A stretch of DNA of 64,000 nucleotides from Flavobacterium sp. J49 (GTDB lineage: Bacteria; Bacteroidota; Bacteroidia; Flavobacteriales; Flavobacteriaceae): positions 124,001 through 188,000 of the forward strand of contig NZ_JAAQQU010000099.1 in assembly GCF_011742145.1 (NCBI RefSeq), read 5' to 3'. How positions within the stretch are numbered: the first letter of the stretch is position 1; each line of letters begins with the position of its first letter. The notes beneath the pieces are model-generated. The model made no database searches. It saw only the letters and a list, made by a program, of their open reading frames with translations, and was not told the origin of the DNA. Of the stretch, positions 18,349 through 26,957 are shown one piece after another. The translations under genes and the position numbers were made by a program.

Positions 18349-18356
18349 ATTTTTAG

Positions 18357-18417
18357 TGTTCAGTGTTTAGTCTTAAGTGTTCAGTTTTTCTGCTAACTGA
18401 CCACTGAATACTGACCA
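18357..18417. repeat. Facing 7-bp tandem arrays (TGTTCAG / CTGAnnA)
   Basis: Four forward heptamers TGTTCAG, TGTTTAG, TCTTAAG, TGTTCAG (18357-18384), a 12-base spacer, then three reverse-orientation heptamers CTGACCA, CTGAATA, CTGACCA (18397-18417). The result is a long imperfect hairpin between efp and the next gene of the operon. Confidence 0.75.
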
Positions 18418-18984
18418 CTATTCCTTTACTCTTTCCATATAAGAACCGGTAGCGGTATCAATCTTGATTTTATCTCCTTCATTAATGAATAAAGGAACGT
18501 TTACCGAAGCTCCGGTTTCCACTTTCGCAGGTTTGGTAGCATTGGTAGCGGTATTTCCTTTTACACCCGGTTCGGCATAAGTTACTTCTAAAACGATAGA
18601 AGCCGGCATATCAACCGATAAAGGCAAATCGGTTTCTGTATTGATTTGAACCATTACGCTAGTCCCTTCTTTTAATAAATCCGGTGCGTCAAGGATGTTT
18701 TTATCCAAAGTGATTTGCTCATAAGTTTCCGTATTCATAAAATGAAACTGATTCCCTTCCGCATATAAATATTGGAAATTTTGCGTTTCCACTCTAACCG
18801 TATCAATCTTATGTCCGGCCGAAAAAGTATTGTCTAATACCTTACCGTTGGTTAACGATTTCAATTTGGTTCTAACGAAAGCCGGACCTTTACCCGGTTT
18901 TACGTGAAGGAATTCGATGATTTTATAAATATCGTGATTGAACTTAATGCATAATCCGTTTCTAATATCTGATGTCGATGCCAT
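18418..18984 (-). CDS. efp: Elongation factor P
   Basis: 188 aa. Three beta-barrel domains; the modifiable loop is KPGKGPAF, with Lys32 at the tip. EF-P relieves ribosome stalling at consecutive prolines. Placement inside the lpx operon is a recurring arrangement in Bacteroidota and may link envelope synthesis to translation. Confidence 0.95.
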   Translation of the reverse strand: MASTSDIRNGLCIKFNHDIYKIIEFLHVKPGKGPAFVRTKLKSLTNGKVLDNTFSAGHKIDTVRVETQNFQYLYAEGNQFHFMNTETYEQITLDKNILDAPDLLKEGTSVMVQINTETDLPLSVDMPASIVLEVTYAEPGVKGNTATNATKPAKVETGASVNVPLFINEGDKIKIDTATGSYMERVKE

Positions 18985-19026
18985 TGTAATGTGTATTTGT
19001 TAATGCGTTTATTTGTTTATTTGTTT

Positions 19027-19812
19027 TTAATAAGATCCTGAATAACCTTTCATGATTCCTCTTGATGAATTTCGGATAAAATCCAAAATCTCGTCGCGTT
19101 CCGGTGTGGCTTCCATTTCTCCTTCAATGATAGCCATGGCTTGAGAAGTGTTATAGTTTTTTTGGTACAATATTCTGTAAATATCTTGTATCTCTCTGAT
19201 TTTTTCAGAAGTAAAACCTCTTCTTCTTAAGCCTACCGAGTTGATTCCAACATAAGAAAGCGGTTCTTTCGCAGCTTTGGTATATGGTGGAACGTCTTTA
19301 CGTACTAATGAACCTCCGGAAATCATAGCATGATCACCAATGTGAATGAATTGATGAATCGCTGCCAAACCACCAATGATGGCATAGTTCCCCACGATTA
19401 CGTGTCCGGCCAAAGCCACGCCATTTACGATAATGGCATTATCACCGATATGACAATCGTGAGCAATATGGGCAGTTGCCATGACCAAACAGTTTTTTCC
19501 GATTACCGTTTGCCCCGAAGCAATAGTTCCGCGGTTGATGGTCACACATTCTCTAATGGTTGAATTGTCGCCAATGATGGCCAGCGAATCTTCTCCGCCA
19601 AATTTTAAATCTTGTGGTACAGCGGCAATGACGGCACCGGGAAAGATATTACAGTTTTTCCCAATACGAGCGCCTTCCATGATAGTCACATTGGAACCTA
19701 TCCAAGTACCTTCCCCAATAATCACATTATTGTGAATGGTGGTAAAAGGTTCGATAACAACATTCTTAGCGATTTTGGCACCAGGATGTACATAAGCTAA
19801 CGGTTGATTCAT
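19027..19812 (-). CDS. lpxA: UDP-N-acetylglucosamine acyltransferase LpxA
   Basis: 261 aa with the hexapeptide beta-helix (HPGAKIAKNVVIEP, VIGEGTWIGSNVTIMEG) and the catalytic His in TAHIAHDCHIG. The C-terminal helical part begins near GLRRRGFTSEKI. It performs the first step of lipid A synthesis in the cytoplasm, adding a 3-hydroxyacyl chain from ACP. The order lpxD - lpxC/fabZ - lpxA - efp is consistent with one operon; 72 bp separate it from lpxC/fabZ. Confidence 0.95.
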   Translation of the reverse strand: MNQPLAYVHPGAKIAKNVVIEPFTTIHNNVIIGEGTWIGSNVTIMEGARIGKNCNIFPGAVIAAVPQDLKFGGEDSLAIIGDNSTIRECVTINRGTIASGQTVIGKNCLVMATAHIAHDCHIGDNAIIVNGVALAGHVIVGNYAIIGGLAAIHQFIHIGDHAMISGGSLVRKDVPPYTKAAKEPLSYVGINSVGLRRRGFTSEKIREIQDIYRILYQKNYNTSQAMAIIEGEMEATPERDEILDFIRNSSRGIMKGYSGSY

Positions 19813-19851
19813 ATATTTATGTTTTTGTTGTTTGTGGTATATCGTTTTTCA

Positions 19852-19872
19852 ACCATAAACCATAAACTGTAC
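19852..19872. repeat. Short heptamer repeat (ACCATAA x2 plus a degenerate unit)
   Basis: ACCATAA ACCATAA ACTGTAC at a 7-bp pitch in the lpxA-lpxC/fabZ gap. Short, but it is the fourth 7-bp-phased array in 11 kb. Confidence 0.5.
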
Positions 19873-19884
19873 ACTTATAATTAA

Positions 19885-21273
19885 TTATTGTTTTTTAGCT
19901 ATTTGCGCCATTAATTCGGCTTCAGCCACTAACTTTCCGTTAGCATAAGCTTTGGCTTGCATGTGGCAAATTCCTCTTCTGATTGGGGTAATCAAATCGC
20001 ATTTGAATATCAAAGTATCACCCGGAAGTACTTTGTGTTTAAACTTCACATTGTCGATTTTCATAAAGAAGGTCAAGTAATTTTCAGGATCGGGAACGGT
20101 ACTTAACACTAAGATTCCCCCGGTTTGTGCCATGGCCTCAACGATGATAACTCCTGGCATAACCGGTGCTTCCGGGAAATGGCCTACGAAGAAACTTTCG
20201 TTCATCGTTACATTTTTCAAACCAACCACATGACTATCTGACATTTCGATGATTCGGTCAACGAATAAAAATGGCGGACGGTGTGGCAAAGTATTCATGA
20301 TTTGATGAATATCCATCAATGGTTCAGCATTTAAGTCATAAACCGGTACTTGATTCTTTTGTTCGATTTTGATGATTTTAGACAACTTTTTGGCAAATTG
20401 TGTATTGACAAAATGGCCCGGTTTGTTGGCAATTACTTTACCTTTAATTCGGGTTCCGATTAAGGCTAAGTCCCCAATAACATCCAGTAGTTTGTGGCGC
20501 GCGGCTTCATTAGGATAATGCAACGTCAGGTTGTCCAAAATCCCGTTTGGTTTTACGGAAATATTGTCTTTTCCGAAAGCCACCTTCAGGTTGTTCATGG
20601 TTTTCTCGGAAATCTCTTTGTCAACATAAACAATAGCATTGTTTAAATCGCCTCCTTTGATTAGTCCGTTGTCCAACAAAGTTTCCAATTCGTGTAGGAA
20701 ACTGAAGGTTCTTGCATCTGAAATCTCGGCTTTAAAATCGGCTATATTTTTCAAAGTGGCATTTTGTGTGCCTAATACTTTGGTACCAAAATCAACCATA
20801 GTGGTAACTTGATAATCCTCTGACGGCATTACCAAAATTTCACTTCCGGTAGTTTCATCGGTAAAAGAAATTACTTCTTTTACGATATAATAATTTCTTT
20901 CAGCGTCTTGTTCTACAACGCCGGCTTTTTCAATAGCTTCTACAAAAAACTTTGAAGAACCATCCATAATTGGCGGCTCTGACTCGTTTAGTTCAATGAT
21001 TACATTGTCAACATCACAACCTACAAAAGCGGCAAGTACGTGCTCAGAGGTTTGAATTTTCACTCCTAATTTCTCCAGATTGGTTCCTCTTTGTGTATTC
21101 ACCACATAATTGGCATCCGCTTCTATAACTGGGCTTCCCTCCAAATCAACTCTGACAAAGGTGTAGCCATTGTTAACCGGTGCGGGTTTAAAAGTCATCT
21201 TTACTTCTTTTCCTGTGTGTAGACCAACTCCGGTCAAGGAAACTTCGTTTTGGATGGTTTTCTGTTTAACCAT
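19885..21273 (-). CDS. lpxC: LpxC-FabZ fusion: UDP-acyl-GlcNAc deacetylase / 3-hydroxyacyl-ACP dehydratase
   Basis: 462 aa in two parts. Residues about 1-305 are LpxC: SEHVLAAF and the zinc motif HKLLDVIGD (His and Asp ligands) are visible. Residues about 320-462 are FabZ: PHRPPFLFVDR and HFPEAPVMPG with the active-site His and the downstream Glu in VEAMAQTGG. Fusion of these two is characteristic of Bacteroidota. It joins the committed zinc-dependent step of lipid A synthesis to fatty-acid dehydration, two activities competing for the same 3-hydroxyacyl-ACP pool. Confidence 0.95.
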   Translation of the reverse strand: MVKQKTIQNEVSLTGVGLHTGKEVKMTFKPAPVNNGYTFVRVDLEGSPVIEADANYVVNTQRGTNLEKLGVKIQTSEHVLAAFVGCDVDNVIIELNESEPPIMDGSSKFFVEAIEKAGVVEQDAERNYYIVKEVISFTDETTGSEILVMPSEDYQVTTMVDFGTKVLGTQNATLKNIADFKAEISDARTFSFLHELETLLDNGLIKGGDLNNAIVYVDKEISEKTMNNLKVAFGKDNISVKPNGILDNLTLHYPNEAARHKLLDVIGDLALIGTRIKGKVIANKPGHFVNTQFAKKLSKIIKIEQKNQVPVYDLNAEPLMDIHQIMNTLPHRPPFLFVDRIIEMSDSHVVGLKNVTMNESFFVGHFPEAPVMPGVIIVEAMAQTGGILVLSTVPDPENYLTFFMKIDNVKFKHKVLPGDTLIFKCDLITPIRRGICHMQAKAYANGKLVAEAELMAQIAKKQ

Positions 21274-21296
21274 TGGTATGCTTATTTATTAGTTTG

Positions 21297-22313
21297 TTAT
21301 TTATTTTTCTTCAATTCTTCTAGGTCGGCTACTATCTTCGGCAAGTTTCTGAAATGCACATACGACTTGCTGTAGTCTCCATAATTAAAAGCCGGAGAAC
21401 CTTGAATGGTTTCACCGTCAGTTATATTTTTTCCTATTCCTGATTGGGCTTGAACACGAACATTATTGCCAATGGTCAAATGACCGGCAATGCCTACTTG
21501 TCCTCCAATCATACAATTACTGCCAATTTTGGTCGAACCTGCCACACCGGTTTGAGCAGCAATTACTGTGTTCTCTCCTATTTCAACATTGTGGGCAATT
21601 TGAATGTGATTGTCGAGTTTTACCCCTTTTCGGATAATTGTGGAACCCAAAGTAGCTCTGTCAATAGTAGTACAAGCTCCAATGTCTACAAAATCTTCTA
21701 AAATGGCGTTGCCAATTTGCGGTATCTTACTGTAAGAACCGTCTTCGGTGGGCGCAAAACCAAATCCGTCTGACCCAATAATAGCGCCGGAATGAATGGT
21801 ACAATTGGTCCCAATAACCGTTTCAGAATATACTCTGACACCGGCAAAAAGAATGGTATTGTCGCCTATGATTACATTGTCACCAACAAACGTATTCGGG
21901 TATATTTTCACATTGTTGCCAATCACTGTATTTCTACCGATATAGCTAAAACTACCCAAGTATAAATTTTCTCCGTACGTAACATTTTCCGAAATCACTG
22001 AAGGCTGCTCGATACCGGATTTCATCAGCTTTACCTGATTGTAATACTCCAGTAATTTTGAAAAAGATTGGTAAGCATCTTCCACTTTTATCAAAGTGGT
22101 TTTGATTTCACTTTCAGGTTCAAAGGTCGAATTGACAATAGTAATGGTAGCCTCAGTGGAGTAAATATAATTGAGGTATTTCGGGTTGGCTAAAAAAGTC
22201 AAAGAGCCTTTAGTGCCTTCTTCAATTTTTGACAATTTGAATACTTCGGCATCCGGGTTTCCAACGACTTCGCCATCTAATAATCCTGCTATTTGAGCTG
22301 CTGTAAATTTCAT
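21297..22313 (-). CDS. lpxD: UDP-3-O-acylglucosamine N-acyltransferase LpxD
   Basis: 338 aa of full family length. N-terminal uridine-binding domain, then hexapeptide repeats (IGNNVKIYPNTFVGDNVIIG), catalytic His in IQIAHNVEIG, and a C-terminal helix (NLPKIVADLEELKKNK). It adds the second acyl chain in lipid A synthesis. It is first in the lpx-efp operon; a -7 box (TACTTTTG) at 22410-22417 gives a leader of roughly 90 nt. Confidence 0.94.
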   Translation of the reverse strand: MKFTAAQIAGLLDGEVVGNPDAEVFKLSKIEEGTKGSLTFLANPKYLNYIYSTEATITIVNSTFEPESEIKTTLIKVEDAYQSFSKLLEYYNQVKLMKSGIEQPSVISENVTYGENLYLGSFSYIGRNTVIGNNVKIYPNTFVGDNVIIGDNTILFAGVRVYSETVIGTNCTIHSGAIIGSDGFGFAPTEDGSYSKIPQIGNAILEDFVDIGACTTIDRATLGSTIIRKGVKLDNHIQIAHNVEIGENTVIAAQTGVAGSTKIGSNCMIGGQVGIAGHLTIGNNVRVQAQSGIGKNITDGETIQGSPAFNYGDYSKSYVHFRNLPKIVADLEELKKNK

Positions 22314-22409
22314 CTTATGCTATTTTGTTTTTTATAGGTATAAGATGGAACTCACTTGGAGCAATTCTAAATGAATGTATCAAGATATAGGTAGTTCGTT
22401 TCATCGACA

Positions 22410-22417
22410 CAAAAGTA
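22410..22417 (-). promoter_or_regulatory. -7 element (TACTTTTG) for the lpx-efp operon
   Basis: Perfect TAnnTTTG on the minus strand in the gap between the HD gene and lpxD; no -33 TTG at the usual spacing. Confidence 0.45.
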
Positions 22418-22434
22418 TAAAAAAAAATTTAATG

Positions 22435-23670
22435 TTAAATCTCAGCCAGGAGTTTCGGATAACAGATAAAATACTTGGTTACCGGTTTGGATAACGCTTT
22501 CAAGTTCAACTGGTCCGATGCCTCTACAACATCTTCTATCGTTCGGTCTTTCTTCAAAATGCGAATTGGTTCCGCTTCTTTGCTGTAGGCCTGATTTTTA
22601 ATCTTTCCTTTAAAGATAAAATATTTGGCTTCCTGAATGGTGATGTTGTGTTCTTTGGCAAAGCGAGTCGACATTTCCTGAAGGACTTCCACCGGAAATT
22701 TTTCGCTGTTGAGTTTGATTTTCGACAAGTCTCTGTTGATGATCATTTTACTCAAACTACTCAAGATAAAATCTTCGTGAAACTGCCAAATTTTCAAAGC
22801 GCTAATAACATCAAAATCATCTAATTGCGCAAAAGTATTTAAATCATGCGTTGAAAAATTCTCCAACGTAACTTTGCGCTCCATAAAGTACTTTAATGGC
22901 TTGCTGCATTCAACCTCAATGCCTTTTTGCAATAACTCTTTGGCTCTTTGCAAGGTCTTGGTCAAAGTCAATTCGGCGACCAAACTGGTTTTGTGTAAAT
23001 AGGCTTGCCAATACATTAATCGGCGTGCCATTAAGAATTTTTCTATCGAATAAATCCCTTTTTCTTCCATAACCAAAACATCATCCACCACATTCATCAT
23101 TTGGATTAAGCGATCAGAATTGATATTGCCTTCTGCCACGCCTGAATAGAAACTATCTCGTTTTAAGTAATCCATGCGATCCATGTCTAACTGACTTGAG
23201 ATTAACTGCAACATGAATTTTCTATGGTATTCGCCTTTAAAAACTTGGATGGCCAAACTCAATTGCCCGCCAAATTCCTCATTTAACTTGTTCATAAACA
23301 ACAACGAAATCGCTTCGTGGTTGACTTCCTCCACGATGCTGTGTTCCATGGCATGCGAAAAAGGTCCGTGTCCAATGTCGTGTAAAAGAATGGCAATTAA
23401 CAAGGCATTTTCTTCCTCTTTTGAAATTGAAACCTCCTTAAAACGAAGGACTTCCACCGCTTGTTGCATCATGTGCATGGCGCCCAATGCATGGTGAAAT
23501 CGCGTGTGATGCGCTCCCGGATAAACCAAATAAGACAAACCCATTTGGGAAATACGACGCAAACGCTGAAAATAAGGATGCTGAATTAAATCATACACCA
23601 ACGAGTTAGGAATGGTAATAAACCCATAAATCGGATCGTTGAATATTTTTAGTTTGTTGGTTTGGCTCAC
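22435..23670 (-). CDS. HD-domain phosphohydrolase (dGTPase-like)
   Basis: 411 aa. HD metal site HDIGHGPFSH, a preceding HTRFHHALG and a downstream DMDRMDYLKRD give the complete HD superfamily set with the usual spacing. Related enzymes hydrolyse dNTPs or other phosphoesters. It begins with NDPIYGFITIP, typical of the widespread Bacteroidota form. Substrate not predictable. It follows menD by 30 bp on the same strand. Confidence 0.88.
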   Translation of the reverse strand: MSQTNKLKIFNDPIYGFITIPNSLVYDLIQHPYFQRLRRISQMGLSYLVYPGAHHTRFHHALGAMHMMQQAVEVLRFKEVSISKEEENALLIAILLHDIGHGPFSHAMEHSIVEEVNHEAISLLFMNKLNEEFGGQLSLAIQVFKGEYHRKFMLQLISSQLDMDRMDYLKRDSFYSGVAEGNINSDRLIQMMNVVDDVLVMEEKGIYSIEKFLMARRLMYWQAYLHKTSLVAELTLTKTLQRAKELLQKGIEVECSKPLKYFMERKVTLENFSTHDLNTFAQLDDFDVISALKIWQFHEDFILSSLSKMIINRDLSKIKLNSEKFPVEVLQEMSTRFAKEHNITIQEAKYFIFKGKIKNQAYSKEAEPIRILKKDRTIEDVVEASDQLNLKALSKPVTKYFICYPKLLAEI

Positions 23671-23700
23671 AGCGTAATCAATTTTAGTAAAGATATAAAT

Positions 23701-25362
23701 TTAGACCAAGGCTTTAAAATAGTTCAATAACAGTTTATTGTTTTCTCGCGTTGGGGTAAAAACTTCTAATAACGTAGGTTGGTCGTTGTTGTTGTACAAT
23801 TGTTTCAAACCTTTGGTTAAACTCTCTTCATCGCTTGCCGTGAGATAGTTCAATTGGTACATTTTGGCCAAATGCTCTGCCGTCAAACAGTGTGATGTTT
23901 CAAAATAAGTATTGAAAGTCTCGGTTTCCTGATGACCGGGAAGAATCCTGAAAATTCCGCCGCCACCATTATTGATCAATATAATTTTAAAATTCTTCGG
24001 AATATAATTGTTCCAAAGCGCATTACTGTCATATAAAAAACTAACATCTCCGGTAATCAAAACGGTTTGTTTTCCGCTACCTACAGCTGCTCCAATGGCC
24101 GTTGAAGTACTACCGTCAATACCGCTCGTTCCTCGGTTGCAAAAAACCTGTATCGATGCATCGATATCAAATAACTGGGCATATCGAATAGCAGCACTAT
24201 TACTGATTTGCAGTTGTATATTTTGGGGCAAAGCCGATAAAATACTTTCAAAAGCCTTTAAATCGGAGAATTTTACTTTGGCCAAATAATCGCTGTGCTT
24301 GACTTTTCGGTCTTGGTGTATGGTTTCAAAAGTCGATTTGTAATTGCTTTTGACTTCATTTAAATGTGGCATAAACTGCGAAAAGAACTGATTCGGACTA
24401 ACCTCAAAATGTTTGGTTAGTATACCAAACGTATTGTAAGCTCTTAGTTCGTCAATGTGCCAATGGTGGTTTGGCTTGTATTTTCTCAGGAATGCTTTTA
24501 CCCTTTTGGATACTATCATGCCTCCAAAAGTGAGGAGTATTCGGGGTTGTAATTCTTTGAATTCTTTATCAGTAAATGGCGTTATGAGCGTGTCGATGTT
24601 ATTGATAAAACTCGGATGATGCAAGTTCGAAGTCGTTTCTGTCAGCACAACAACCGAAGGAAAAGCAGCCAATTGGTCAATCCACTTTTGCTCAATCGAA
24701 TTGGGTGCACACTCGCCTACCAAGACCAAAATTTTCTCAGTGTGGTTCCACAAGGTTGAAAAAGCAATGATATCCTCAAGGCTTACGGTTTGATGAGGAT
24801 TGTTTAAGCCGGTTACATTAACATCCACCAGCAATTTGTCTGTTGTTTGATACAATGGCTCTTCAAAAGGAACATTGATGTGTACCGGACCTTTATGCAC
24901 TATGGCTACGTTGATGGCTTCGTTGATGTGTACATCGTTTTCTTCAGAAGCTTCTTCCATCAAATTGGCATTGTACAGCGAATGGTTACTAAAAACATTT
25001 TCCTGACGAATGGTTTGACCGTCACCAATATCAATTTTGTCAAAAGGGCGATCGGCTGATATGACGATAAACGGGATTTGGCTGTAAAAAGCTTCTGCAA
25101 AAGCTGGATAATAGTTCAATAATGCAGAGCCTGAAGTACAAACAACAGCAACCGGTTTTTGCTTTTGTTGGGCAATACCCAAGGCAAAGAAAGCGGCGCA
25201 ACGTTCGTCTGCAATACTATAACAACGAAAATCAGGATTATTGGTAAATCCGATAGTCAACGGTGCGTTTCTGGAACCGGGTGAAATAATAATATCGTGA
25301 ACTCCTTTGGCATTACAAATCTCAATAATGCTTTGTGCCAACGGTATTTTGGGATAAATCAT
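23701..25362 (-). CDS. menD: SEPHCHC synthase MenD (menaquinone synthesis)
   Basis: 553 aa thiamine-diphosphate enzyme. PGSRNAPLTIGF at the N-terminus, CNRGTSGIDGSTSTAIG in the middle, and the ThDP/Mg motif ITGDVSFLYDSNALWN to NNGGGGIF. It joins 2-oxoglutarate to isochorismate in the menaquinone pathway. A well-formed promoter sits upstream. Confidence 0.94.
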   Translation of the reverse strand: MIYPKIPLAQSIIEICNAKGVHDIIISPGSRNAPLTIGFTNNPDFRCYSIADERCAAFFALGIAQQKQKPVAVVCTSGSALLNYYPAFAEAFYSQIPFIVISADRPFDKIDIGDGQTIRQENVFSNHSLYNANLMEEASEENDVHINEAINVAIVHKGPVHINVPFEEPLYQTTDKLLVDVNVTGLNNPHQTVSLEDIIAFSTLWNHTEKILVLVGECAPNSIEQKWIDQLAAFPSVVVLTETTSNLHHPSFINNIDTLITPFTDKEFKELQPRILLTFGGMIVSKRVKAFLRKYKPNHHWHIDELRAYNTFGILTKHFEVSPNQFFSQFMPHLNEVKSNYKSTFETIHQDRKVKHSDYLAKVKFSDLKAFESILSALPQNIQLQISNSAAIRYAQLFDIDASIQVFCNRGTSGIDGSTSTAIGAAVGSGKQTVLITGDVSFLYDSNALWNNYIPKNFKIILINNGGGGIFRILPGHQETETFNTYFETSHCLTAEHLAKMYQLNYLTASDEESLTKGLKQLYNNNDQPTLLEVFTPTRENNKLLLNYFKALV

Positions 25363-25381
25363 TGTTGTTTTTTATGGATTA

Positions 25382-25411
25382 CAAAGGTACAAAGTTGTGT
25401 AGGTTTTTCAA
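25382..25411 (-). promoter_or_regulatory. menD promoter (-33 TTG, 19-bp spacer, -7 TACCTTTG)
   Basis: On the minus strand TTG occupies 25409-25411, followed by a 19-bp spacer and TACCTTTG at 25382-25389, 20 bases before the start codon. Both boxes and the spacing agree with the Bacteroidota consensus. Confidence 0.65.
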
Positions 25412-25430
25412 TACTTTTGAATAGTTTTAT

Positions 25431-25438
25431 TACATTTG
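25431..25438 (+). promoter_or_regulatory. -7 element (TACATTTG) for the GNAT gene
   Basis: Perfect TAnnTTTG 16 bases before the start codon; a second match, TACTTTTG, lies at 25412-25419. No clear -33. Confidence 0.45.
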
Positions 25439-25454
25439 AATTCACTTTTACCCC

Positions 25455-25952
25455 ATGGAAATCAAGATTAGACCTTATCGAAAAGAAGATGCGCAAACTA
25501 TAGTAGCCATCATCAATTACAACATTTTACATTCAACCGCTTTATACGATTATCAACCGCGGACTTTAGAACAGCAAGAAGCGATTTTTGAAGACAAACT
25601 AAAAAAAGGTTTTCCGGTGATTGTTGCCGCTATTGATGAAGAGGTAGTTGGTTTTGGTTACTACAGCGAGTTTCGTTTTAGAGAAGCCTATCGTTTTACT
25701 GTCGAGCATTCCGTTTATGTTGATAATGATTATCATGGCAAAGGCATCGGTAAATTGATTATGGAAAATTTGATTCATTTGGCCAAAAACCAAAAACTGC
25801 ACACCATGATAGCCGTGATTGACTCAGAAAACCAAAGCAGCGTTACTTTTCATGAGCAATTTGGTTTTAAAACAGTGGCAGTACTCAAAGAAACCGGTTT
25901 TAAATTCGACCGCTGGTTGCATTCTCAGATCATGCAATTGATGTTAGAATAA
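25455..25952 (+). CDS. GNAT N-acetyltransferase (phosphinothricin acetyltransferase-like)
   Basis: 165 aa. Starts MEIKIRPYRKEDAQTIVAI and has the acetyl-CoA loop DYHGKGIGKLIMENLI and a C-terminal strand DRWLHSQIMQLML, as in the PAT/Bar subgroup. That subgroup acetylates amino groups of small molecules such as methionine sulfoximine analogues; the natural substrate is unknown. 16 bp upstream of the RidA gene, so probably co-transcribed. Confidence 0.88.
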   Translation: MEIKIRPYRKEDAQTIVAIINYNILHSTALYDYQPRTLEQQEAIFEDKLKKGFPVIVAAIDEEVVGFGYYSEFRFREAYRFTVEHSVYVDNDYHGKGIGKLIMENLIHLAKNQKLHTMIAVIDSENQSSVTFHEQFGFKTVAVLKETGFKFDRWLHSQIMQLMLE

Positions 25953-25968
25953 TTTTAAAAACTAATTT

Positions 25969-26358
25969 ATGAAGAGACAACTCATTAGTTCAGGCTCCAC
26001 TTTTGAAACAGAAATCGGTTATTCTCGTGCTGTAGTTCAAGGCGATTGGGTTTTTGTATCCGGAACCACCGGTTTTGATTATGAAACAATGACCATTTCG
26101 GAATCGATTGAAGCGCAAACAGAACAATGTTTGAAAAATATTGTTTCTGCTTTAGCAAAAGCCGATGCACAAATAACCGATGTAGTTAGGGTACTTTATA
26201 TCGTGCCTAATGCGGAAGAATTTAAGCTGTGTTGGCCAATACTAAGAAAGTATTTTGGCGAAAGCAAACCTGCTGCCACTATGATTTCTGCAGGCTTAGC
26301 CGATACTCGAATGAAAATTGAGATTGAAGTCACTGCTTTAAAACAAAAAAACCGATGA
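25969..26358 (+). CDS. RidA-family enamine/imine deaminase
   Basis: 129 aa. Family features: SGTTGFD, the EQTEQCLKNIVSALAKADA-like helix, VRVLYI, and the ligand-contact region PAATMI..AGLADTRMKIEIEVTA. Members hydrolyse reactive enamines/imines in the cytoplasm. The Arg that binds the substrate carboxylate would be in ADTRM. The stop codon lies inside a terminator hairpin. Confidence 0.85.
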   Translation: MKRQLISSGSTFETEIGYSRAVVQGDWVFVSGTTGFDYETMTISESIEAQTEQCLKNIVSALAKADAQITDVVRVLYIVPNAEEFKLCWPILRKYFGESKPAATMISAGLADTRMKIEIEVTALKQKNR

Positions 26359-26378
26359 GGGTTTCATCAGTTTTTTTT
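26347..26378 (+). terminator. Intrinsic terminator overlapping the RidA stop codon
   Basis: AAAACcGATGA / TCATCaGTTTT stem with a GGGTT loop and an eight-T run; the TGA stop (26356-26358) is in the left arm. Confidence 0.75.
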
Positions 26379-26396
26379 AAAAGTCAGGGGTATTTG

Positions 26397-26771
26397 TCAG
26401 GCAATTTCGATGCCGTTTTCTTCTAATATGGAAAGCAAATAATTGCTTTGGTTCGCGTTATATTTCTCTACACCGCTTTGGTACCATTTCTGAATGACAT
26501 CAATTTGGTAACCGGTATATCCGTCAGAATCGATATCCATTCCCAACATTCCGGCTAAAAGAAAATCTTCCAGTACTTTGTTGGTGACTATTAATTGGGG
26601 TATTCCGTAAGCTACTTTTCCATTTAGTCTTTCGTACTCTAATCTTCCTTGTTCGAAGCCAAATTTATAGGCTTCATTTTTATTTTCAGAAATTGTAATG
26701 TAAGGATTGTGGCCGTTTGCATAACCTTCCAAATAATCCTCTCTATATACCGGGTTAAAAATATTCTTCAT
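26397..26771 (-). CDS. Hypothetical protein, 124 aa
   Basis: No signal peptide or membrane helix. The N-terminal part (DYLEGYANGHNP ... FGFEQGRLEYERLNG) is acidic and Tyr/Gly-rich; the C-terminal part is helical. No family recognised; probably a small cytoplasmic protein. It is isolated between two terminators. Codon use is like its neighbours. Confidence 0.6.
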   Translation of the reverse strand: MKNIFNPVYREDYLEGYANGHNPYITISENKNEAYKFGFEQGRLEYERLNGKVAYGIPQLIVTNKVLEDFLLAGMLGMDIDSDGYTGYQIDVIQKWYQSGVEKYNANQSNYLLSILEENGIEIA

Positions 26772-26906
26772 ATAATTATCATTGTGGTAGTTGATATTGA
26801 ATTCAAAGCTAGCAACAATAGTTTAACAATGAATTAAAAATCGTTGAAAGGATAAAAAACTCTTTAAACCACGAGCTCAGTGATGTTTGTCGATTATTTT
26901 AAAGCA

Positions 26907-26937
26907 AAAAACCTGATAAAGGGCTTCATCAGGTTTT
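26907..26937 (-). terminator. Intrinsic terminator of the glutathione peroxidase gene
   Basis: Perfect 10-bp stem AAAACCTGAT / ATCAGGTTTT, 11-base loop, just past the stop at 26958 on the minus strand. Confidence 0.85.
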
Positions 26938-26957
26938 ACATTGCAGATACAATTATT

